From Fimbriiglobus sp. (lineage in GTDB: Bacteria > Planctomycetota > Planctomycetia > Gemmatales > Gemmataceae): a stretch of 8,243 bases of DNA. The stretch covers positions 1 through 8,243 of the forward strand of contig JANXTD010000656.1 of the NCBI GenBank assembly GCA_025352585.1, read 5' to 3'. Under the pieces are notes generated by a model. That model had not been told where the DNA came from, did not search any database, and saw nothing but the letters and a program-made list of their open reading frames with translations. This document shows, piece after piece, positions 5,343 to 8,243 of the stretch; position 1 is the stretch's first letter; every line of letters begins with the position of its first letter. Both the position numbers and the translations under genes were made by a program.

Positions 5343-7232
5343 TTACTGGGTCGCCCGCGCCTGGCCCTGGGACGCGGCGGCGGCGAGCCGGGCGGCTTGG
5401 GCGGGCCGCGCGAGGTAGTGGCGGCCTTGCGGCGCGGCGTAGGGGGCGTAGCGCTGCCACCAACCGACCGCCTCGGCCCACTCGGCCGTCGCCCGCTCCC
5501 TGGCCCGCTCGACCCCAGCCCCCGGCGTGCCCGCCTTGGCGGTCTCGTAGGCGAGTTGGGCGCGCTCGGCCTGCTCGTGCCGGCACAGCGCGAGCAGGAA
5601 GGTCGCCTCGGCCGCGCCGGCCTCGCTGGCGGCCACGTCCACCAGCGCCGTCACCGCGACGACCTCCTTCTTCCAGAAGTCCTCGACCGCCGCGCCCGCC
5701 GCCGCGGCCCCCGCCGGGTCGGCCGACTCCCGCACGCGGACCCGCAACAGGGTCGTGTACAACTCCCTGGCGGACGCGACCCAGCGGGTCAGGTCGTCGT
5801 CCCGGCTGCGGTCGGTGCGCAGGCGCTCGAGGCCGGCCAGGAAGCCGGCGCGGCGCTGGATCAGCAGCGGCGTCACCTCGGCGAACTGGCCGCGTTGCAG
5901 GCGCTCGCGCGGCGACGGCGGCGACACGAAACTCGCCCGGTAGATCGCCGCACACAGCCCCTGCAGGCGGTCGGACGCCTCGGGCACGCCGGGGTCGCCA
6001 GGGTCGCGCGGCCCGGACGGCGGGCGCGGGCGCAAGGCGTCGGGCAGCGTGAACAGGTCCCGCGGCACGAGGTCGTCGCGGAAGCGGGCCAACTCGGCGA
6101 TCTCCGACGAACCCCCCTCCCGCGGCGGCACGTACGAGGCCAGGGCGCGGGTCGTGGAGAAGCCCTCGCCGGGCGGGTTCCAGAAGCCGACGGCCGACTT
6201 GGTTTCCGCCGCAAAGCGATCCTGGAGCGCGACCACGTCCGTGAACAGCCGCACGCCGGGGGCGTCGTGCCGCAGCTCGGTTTCGAGCCGCCGGAAGCGC
6301 GGGGCGGCGCTGCTCAGCGCCACGGCGAGGAACGGCACCGACGCCGCCACGTCGGCCGGCGGCACGTCGAACGGGTCGGCCGGGTCGTCGCGCCACGCCC
6401 TGAGCAAGTTCGCGTCCGTCTTGACTTGCGCGAGGGTCGCCACGCCGCCGGTGTTGGTCGCCGGGCCGGGCACCGCGTCGCCGCGCCAGCAGTCGTAGAG
6501 GTAGACGTGCGGGCCGACGCGCACGCCGGCGGCCCAGAACGGCCCTCGCGGCAGGGCGTTCGGCTTCGGCACCGCGGCGTAACTCCAGCCGCGCTGCGCC
6601 GCCTCGGGCGGGCCGACGAGGCAGCCGTCGAGGCCGAGTTGCTGCAACAGCCCGAGGAAGACGTAGGCGCGCTCGAGGCCGCTGCCGGCCCCGCGCGCCA
6701 GCGACAGCGACGGCGGGGCCGGCGGCATGATCTGGCGCTGGCCGTTGATGGCGGCCACCCACGGCTCGGCGGCGACTTGCCGCGTCACCCAGTCGAAGGC
6801 GACCCGCGCCTGGCGCTCCGGCGGCAGCCCCGCCACGCCCAGCGACCGGGCCACGTCGCGGAGGTAGTAGCACTCCGCGAGGTGCTGGGCGTCGAGGCCG
6901 GTGTACGCCGCCGGCCGCAGCTCGCCGAGTTCGCGTTCGCTCAGGTTCATCAACTGTTGCAGCGGCTTTTCTTGGTCCGGGGCCAGCGACGCCGGCTGGA
7001 ACTGGGGGTCGGTGTTGTTGGCGAGGTCGGTGCGGAGTTGCTCCAACACCCGGCGGCACGCCAAGACCTCGGACTCGCGGTGCAACTCGCCGGCGGCCCG
7101 CGGCCACGGGTCGTCGTTCTTGCGGTCGGCGACCCCCGCGTTGGAAGTCGGCGGCCGGGTCGAGCAACCGGCCGAGCCGGCGAGCAGCAGGCCGACGCCG
7201 AGGGTCGCGGTCAACAGGCGGGGCGGGGGCAT
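5343..7232 (-). CDS. Large lipoprotein with degenerate transglutaminase-like domain
   Basis: The 629-residue protein opens with a hydrophobic leader (6-19) ending in AGSAGC with Cys23, so it is probably a lipoprotein. The lipobox is imperfect because Ser rather than Leu is at -3. Residues about 115-260 resemble the transglutaminase-like fold: VAFDWVTRQV (144-153), then GSGLERAYVFLGLLQQLGLDG (183-203), where the helix that normally carries the nucleophile has Gly185/Leu186 and no Cys, then HVYLYD (242-247), matching the His/Asp part of the triad. This suggests a non-catalytic member. A Pro/Arg/Gly-rich spacer lies near 415-435, and the C-terminal third (about 440-625) is Ala-rich and helical, TPR-like in style but without clear repeats. 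ATG 7230-7232 follows kdsA by 27 bp with only a weak GAGAG upstream, and FHA follows after 30 bp. I recall comparable proteins in planctomycetes; their role is unknown to me. Confidence 0.82.
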   Translation of the reverse strand: MPPPRLLTATLGVGLLLAGSAGCSTRPPTSNAGVADRKNDDPWPRAAGELHRESEVLACRRVLEQLRTDLANNTDPQFQPASLAPDQEKPLQQLMNLSERELGELRPAAYTGLDAQHLAECYYLRDVARSLGVAGLPPERQARVAFDWVTRQVAAEPWVAAINGQRQIMPPAPPSLSLARGAGSGLERAYVFLGLLQQLGLDGCLVGPPEAAQRGWSYAAVPKPNALPRGPFWAAGVRVGPHVYLYDCWRGDAVPGPATNTGGVATLAQVKTDANLLRAWRDDPADPFDVPPADVAASVPFLAVALSSAAPRFRRLETELRHDAPGVRLFTDVVALQDRFAAETKSAVGFWNPPGEGFSTTRALASYVPPREGGSSEIAELARFRDDLVPRDLFTLPDALRPRPPSGPRDPGDPGVPEASDRLQGLCAAIYRASFVSPPSPRERLQRGQFAEVTPLLIQRRAGFLAGLERLRTDRSRDDDLTRWVASARELYTTLLRVRVRESADPAGAAAAGAAVEDFWKKEVVAVTALVDVAASEAGAAEATFLLALCRHEQAERAQLAYETAKAGTPGAGVERARERATAEWAEAVGWWQRYAPYAAPQGRHYLARPAQAARLAAAASQGQARATQ

Positions 7233-7259
7233 CGGGCACTCTCAAAGGGCGAGTCGGGG

Positions 7260-8087
7260 TCAGCCTTCGGCCAAGGCCGCCCGGAGCCGCAGGCAGCGCG
7301 CGACCAGGGCCGCGAATTCGGCGAGCGGGACCATGTTCGGCCCGTCGCTCGGGGCGTGGTCGGGGTCGGGGTGCGTCTCGATGAACAGCCCGTCGCAGCC
7401 GGCGGCGACGGCCGCCTTCGCCAGCGTCGGCACCATCGCGCGGTCGCCGCCGGTGCGGTCGCCCAGCGCCCCCGGAGCCTGTACGCTGTGCGTGGCGTCA
7501 AAGATCACCGGGGCACCGGTTTCCTGCATCCACGGGATCGCGCGCATGTCGTTGACCAGCAAGCCGTAGCCGAAGGTCGTGCCGCGCTCGGTCAGCAGGC
7601 AGCGGTCGTTGCCGGCTTCCTTCAACTTCGAGACGACGTTCTTCATGTCCCACGGGGCCATGAACTGCCCCTTCTTGACGTTGACCACCCGCCCCGTGCG
7701 GCCGGCGGCGATGAGCAGGTCGGTCTGCCGGGCCAGGAACGCCGGGATTTGCAACACTTCGCACACTTCGGCGGCCGGCGCGGCGTGGGCGATCTCGTGG
7801 ACGTCGGTCGTCACCGGCAGGCCGGTCGCCGCGCGGACCTTGTCGAGGATGCGTAAACCTTCGTCGAGGCCGACGCCGCGGAACGACTTGCCCGAGGTGC
7901 GGTTGGCCTTGTCGAACGACGCCTTGAACACGAGGTTGACGCCGAGTTTCGCCGCGATCGCGAGCAAGTCGGTGGCGAGCTTCAGGGTGAAGTCTTCGCC
8001 CTCGATGACGCACGGCCCGGCGATGAGCAGCAGCGGTGCCCCGCCGCCGACCTCGTAGGTGCCCACCCTGACGCGACGGCCGGCCAT
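7260..8087 (-). CDS. kdsA: 3-deoxy-D-manno-octulosonate 8-phosphate synthase (Kdo-8-P synthase), metal-dependent type
   Basis: This cytoplasmic enzyme condenses phosphoenolpyruvate with arabinose 5-phosphate to Kdo-8-phosphate, the committed step towards the Kdo of lipopolysaccharide. The 275 residues match the family's usual length. Signatures are IAGPCVIE (22-29), [12 protein letters not shown] (54-65), TDVHE (94-98), [13 protein letters not shown] (113-125), [13 protein letters not shown] (136-148), [10 protein letters not shown] (166-175) and IETHPDP (236-242). Cys26, His200, Glu237 and Asp248 stand at a constant offset of 15 from the metal ligands of the Aquifex aeolicus enzyme (Cys11, His185, Glu222, Asp233), so this is the metal-dependent class; the metal-free class has Asn in place of Cys. 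ATG 8085-8087 is chosen because GGGGAG lies 6 bp upstream and the protein then starts as the family does. An in-frame extension to 8216 lacks any similarity to the family. It heads a likely operon with the lipoprotein and FHA genes. Confidence 0.97.
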   Translation of the reverse strand: MAGRRVRVGTYEVGGGAPLLLIAGPCVIEGEDFTLKLATDLLAIAAKLGVNLVFKASFDKANRTSGKSFRGVGLDEGLRILDKVRAATGLPVTTDVHEIAHAAPAAEVCEVLQIPAFLARQTDLLIAAGRTGRVVNVKKGQFMAPWDMKNVVSKLKEAGNDRCLLTERGTTFGYGLLVNDMRAIPWMQETGAPVIFDATHSVQAPGALGDRTGGDRAMVPTLAKAAVAAGCDGLFIETHPDPDHAPSDGPNMVPLAEFAALVARCLRLRAALAEG

Positions 8088-8093
8088 GCGAAT

Positions 8094-8099
8094 CTCCCC
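8094..8099 (-). promoter_or_regulatory. Ribosome binding site of kdsA
   Basis: GGGGAG on the minus strand lies 6 bp before ATG 8087. It decides for this start over the in-frame upstream extension. Confidence 0.65.
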
Positions 8100-8145
8100 G
8101 CGATGTTGCGACACCTGAGTCAAGATAGGGACGCAGGCAACCGTG

Positions 8146-8204
8146 AGGCGGCTCTTCCGGCCCCAGGCCGGTCTTCTGTAGCTGGCCGCTGTGAGGCCGG
8201 TCTT
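8146..8204 (+). repeat. Cluster of short direct repeats upstream of kdsA
   Basis: AGGCCGGTCTT occurs exactly at 8165-8175 and 8194-8204. A two-mismatch relative, AGGCGGCTCTT, is at 8146-8156. Two of the three units are preceded by GTG (8143 and 8191). The spacing is irregular (19 and 29 bp). The stretch is non-coding in any convincing frame; it may be a remnant of a dispersed intergenic repeat family or a regulatory array. Confidence 0.4.
8157..8171. repeat. Perfect short hairpin in the kdsA leader
   Basis: CCGGCC and GGCCGG flank a 3-bp centre (CCA), giving a six-pair all-GC stem. No T-run follows on either strand, so it is not a standard intrinsic terminator. It could end a gene lying beyond the right edge, or act in the 5' leader of kdsA, which starts 70 bp away. 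Confidence 0.4.
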
Positions 8205-8243
8205 ACTGCCACACACGGGAGTCAGCGACCCAGGAAGTCAGAC

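Noticed and set aside
4777..7245. 822-residue open frame on the minus strand
   Set aside because: It overlaps the lipoprotein and FHA genes in another frame and is low-complexity Arg/Pro/Gly/Ala. The competing frames have a signal sequence and a clear FHA domain.
5187..7856. 889-residue open frame on the + strand across FHA, lipoprotein and kdsA
   Set aside because: It crosses three well-supported minus-strand genes and their intergenic gaps, is dominated by Arg, Gly and Ala, and has no domain signature.
8088..8216. N-terminal extension of kdsA by 43 residues
   Set aside because: The extension has no similarity to the family, crosses the repeat-rich leader, and ignores the good ribosome binding site in front of the ATG at 8087.
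1..8243. tRNA, rRNA, CRISPR array, insertion sequence or defence island
   Set aside because: Looked for and not seen: there are no regularly spaced repeats, no transposase or nuclease motifs, and no tRNA-like cloverleaf in the short intergenic gaps.

Overview
The window is about 70% GC by eye and looks like chromosomal DNA of a planctomycete, probably Gemmataceae-like. The main clues are a secreted PQQ-type beta-propeller protein opening with the N-W-P-Q-W-R-G signature, a long aspartate kinase with two ACT pairs, a lipoprotein with a cysteine-less transglutaminase-like core, a stand-alone FHA protein and poorly described tandem membrane proteins. This assignment is inference from protein style, not from a marker gene.

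Layout from left to right. (1) 1-261 is a second, diverged piece of the aspartate kinase gene lying on the + strand, inverted relative to the main copy. (2) 262-1997 (-) is the main aspartate kinase gene lysC; its true 3' end is lost where it runs into the inverted piece. (3) 1998-2146 is a divergent intergenic region. (4) 2147-3406 (+) is an exported PQQ-like beta-propeller protein. (5) 3390-4058 and 4062-4763 (-) are two tandem paralogous multi-pass membrane proteins, translationally coupled, with the second convergently overlapping the propeller gene by 17 bp. (6) 4764-4868 carries a good candidate promoter and a small palindrome. (7) 4869-5312, 5343-7232 and 7260-8087 (-) form a tight co-directional set read as kdsA, then lipoprotein, then FHA protein, with gaps of 27 and 30 bp. 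(8) 8088-8243 is the kdsA leader, with a perfect hairpin and short direct repeats.

Functionally, lysC feeds the aspartate-family amino acids (Lys, Thr, Met, diaminopimelate), and kdsA makes Kdo-8-phosphate for lipopolysaccharide, implying a diderm envelope. The lipoprotein and FHA protein travel with kdsA and may relate to the envelope or to phospho-signalling, but nothing in the sequence fixes their role. The most unusual item is the 261-bp inverted lysC repeat. Its arms differ at 23 sites, all at third codon positions, so it is a homologous coding copy kept under selection and not a simple fold-back of one molecule. A strain-mixing assembly chimera is the leading explanation, with a genuine rearranged second lysC as the alternative. 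I see no defence system, CRISPR array, insertion sequence, rRNA or tRNA.
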